Notes under the pieces: model-generated
The model's database searches: none
What the model was told of the DNA's origin: nothing
What the model saw: the letters and a program-made list of their open reading frames with translations, nothing else
Assembly (NCBI GenBank): GCA_046539045.1
Contig: JBKHHU010000209.1
Span: forward strand, 1-5,665
Direction of reading: 5' to 3'
DNA: 5,665 nt
Origin: JBKHHU01 sp046539045
GTDB lineage: Bacteria; Planctomycetota; Phycisphaerae; SM23-33
Shown: positions 4,701 through 5,665 of the stretch, one piece after another
How the letters are laid out: the number at the start of each line of letters is the position of its first letter
How positions within the stretch are numbered: the stretch's first letter is position 1
Program-made: the position numbers and the translations under genes

Positions 4701-5665
4701 ATGACCGAAACCGATACCCATAGCGAATCAGCGAACCTCCCCCCGCTGTGCCAGCCGTTTAACATCATGTGCAAGCCCAAGTGCGGTGTGTGCAATCTCG
4801 ATTGCGAGTACTGCTACTACACCATGAAGCCTGAGGAGCTGTACCCGGGCGAGGAAGGCTTCACGATGTCGGAGGAGCTGCTGGAGGAATACGTCAAGCA
4901 GTACACCGAAGCCCAGCCGCAACGGTGCGACTTTGGCTGGCAGGGCGGCGAGCCGACCCTCATCGGCCTGGACTTCTTCAGGAAGGCCGTCGAGCTGCAG
5001 GAGAAGTACAAGAAGCCCGGGCAGGTGATCACCAACGCCCTGCAGACCAACGGGACGCTGCTGGACGACGAGTGGTGCGACTTCCTGGCCGAGCACGAGT
5101 TCCTGGTCGGCATCAGCATCGACGGCCCGGCCCAGTGGCACGACGCGTTCCGCAAGGACCACGCGGGCAAGGGCAGCTACCATCGCGCGTGGGCGGGGCT
5201 GGAGCGCCTGAAAGAACGCGGCGTGGAATTCAATGTGCTCGTCACGCTCAACAGCGTCAACGCGCCGCACGCCGGGGACATCTACCGCTACTTCACCAAT
5301 CGCGGGATCAACTATCTCCAGTTCATCCCCATTCTCGAACGCACGCCGGACGGCAAGCCGACGGATTTTTCCTGCACCCCCGAACAGTTCGGCCGGTTCA
5401 TGCTCGACGTGTTCGAGATCTGGGCCGCCCGCGACGTCGGACGCGTCAGCGAGCGGTACATCGACGCGATCATCCACCAGATCATCTACAACACCAGTGC
5501 GATGTGCTGCTTCGCCGAACGCTGTGCCAACGCTCATATTCTGGAATTCAACGGCGATCTGTACGTCTGCGACCACTTCGTCTTCAAGCACTGGAAGATC
5601 GGGAACATCACCGAGAAACCGCTGGCTGAGCTGGTTCGCGATGAGAAGCTGGAGGAATTCGCCGA
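4701..5665 (+). CDS. Anaerobic sulfatase-maturating enzyme-like radical SAM/SPASM protein, 3' end outside window
   Basis: The frame is open for 321 codons and leaves the window without a stop; family members have roughly 370-410 residues, so about 50-90 are missing. anSMEs use radical SAM chemistry to oxidise a sulfatase Cys (or Ser) to formylglycine. The radical-SAM cluster motif is C31-N-L-D-C35-E-Y-C38-YY. WQGGEP (80-85) is the SAM-binding motif with the Gln seen in anSMEs; TNGTLLDDEW and SIDGP follow. The SPASM start, C269-x5-C275-x14-C290-D291-H, matches the spacing remembered for C. perfringens anSME (Cys255, 261, 276), with Asp291 at the proposed catalytic Asp277. The second auxiliary-cluster cysteines would lie just past the edge. 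Extra cysteines at 17, 24 and 28 are unusual. The sulfatase one gene upstream is the obvious candidate substrate; a peptide-modifying SPASM enzyme is the main alternative. Confidence 0.88.
   Translation, partial: MTETDTHSESANLPPLCQPFNIMCKPKCGVCNLDCEYCYYTMKPEELYPGEEGFTMSEELLEEYVKQYTEAQPQRCDFGWQGGEPTLIGLDFFRKAVELQEKYKKPGQVITNALQTNGTLLDDEWCDFLAEHEFLVGISIDGPAQWHDAFRKDHAGKGSYHRAWAGLERLKERGVEFNVLVTLNSVNAPHAGDIYRYFTNRGINYLQFIPILERTPDGKPTDFSCTPEQFGRFMLDVFEIWAARDVGRVSERYIDAIIHQIIYNTSAMCCFAERCANAHILEFNGDLYVCDHFVFKHWKIGNITEKPLAELVRDEKLEEFA

Noticed and set aside
4728..5591. Minus-strand open frame of 287 codons opposite the anSME-like gene
   Set aside because: The plus-strand frame contains all radical-SAM and SPASM motifs with correct spacing. 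The minus frame has no recognisable domain, so it is a shadow.

Overview
This is a G+C-rich bacterial window that splits at about position 2200 into two divergent blocks. The minus strand (95-2126) carries a conserved translation operon: rpsP (S16), trmD (tRNA m1G37 methyltransferase), rplS (L19) and a yraN-family gene. The plus strand (2385-5665) carries a Cys-type sulfatase, an unrecognised multi-pass membrane protein, and the first 321 codons of a radical-SAM/SPASM enzyme that looks like an anaerobic sulfatase-maturating enzyme (anSME). Sulfatases with an anSME-like activator, a high G+C content and the gene order suggest Planctomycetota or a relative such as Verrucomicrobiota or Lentisphaerota. 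This is inferred from protein style, not from a phylogenetic marker search.

Layout. Positions 1-94 hold no gene. They contain a 38-base hairpin (36-73) and, at the very edge, 14 bases that match part of the same element in the opposite orientation. The minus-strand operon then runs right to left from a good extended -10 promoter at 2210-2237 through rpsP, trmD, rplS and yraN. The usual rimM gene is absent between rpsP and trmD, and no rnhB lies between rplS and yraN. S16 has a 61-residue Glu/Lys/Pro/Ala tail. Three of the four genes (rpsP, rplS, yraN) start with GTG. On the plus strand the sulfatase has a clear ribosome binding site and is followed after 24 bases by the membrane protein gene. 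A 210-base spacer with short repeats and hairpins separates that gene from the anSME-like gene, which runs off the right edge.

How the genes could work together. The sulfatase carries the C-S-A-S-R motif, whose Cys must be oxidised to formylglycine before the enzyme is active. The downstream SPASM enzyme is the class that does this without oxygen, so substrate and activator appear to be encoded side by side. Both lack a recognisable signal peptide, which suggests maturation and possibly catalysis in the cytoplasm. The role of the membrane protein is unknown; it contains a motif that looks like a decayed HExxH zinc site.

The most unusual points are the altered sulfatase active site (His for the first metal-binding Asp, Phe where a Lys is expected), an overlapping duplicate CX3CX2C motif in the radical-SAM protein, the degenerate HExxH in the membrane protein, and the S16 tail. 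No mobile element, CRISPR array, tRNA or rRNA was seen.
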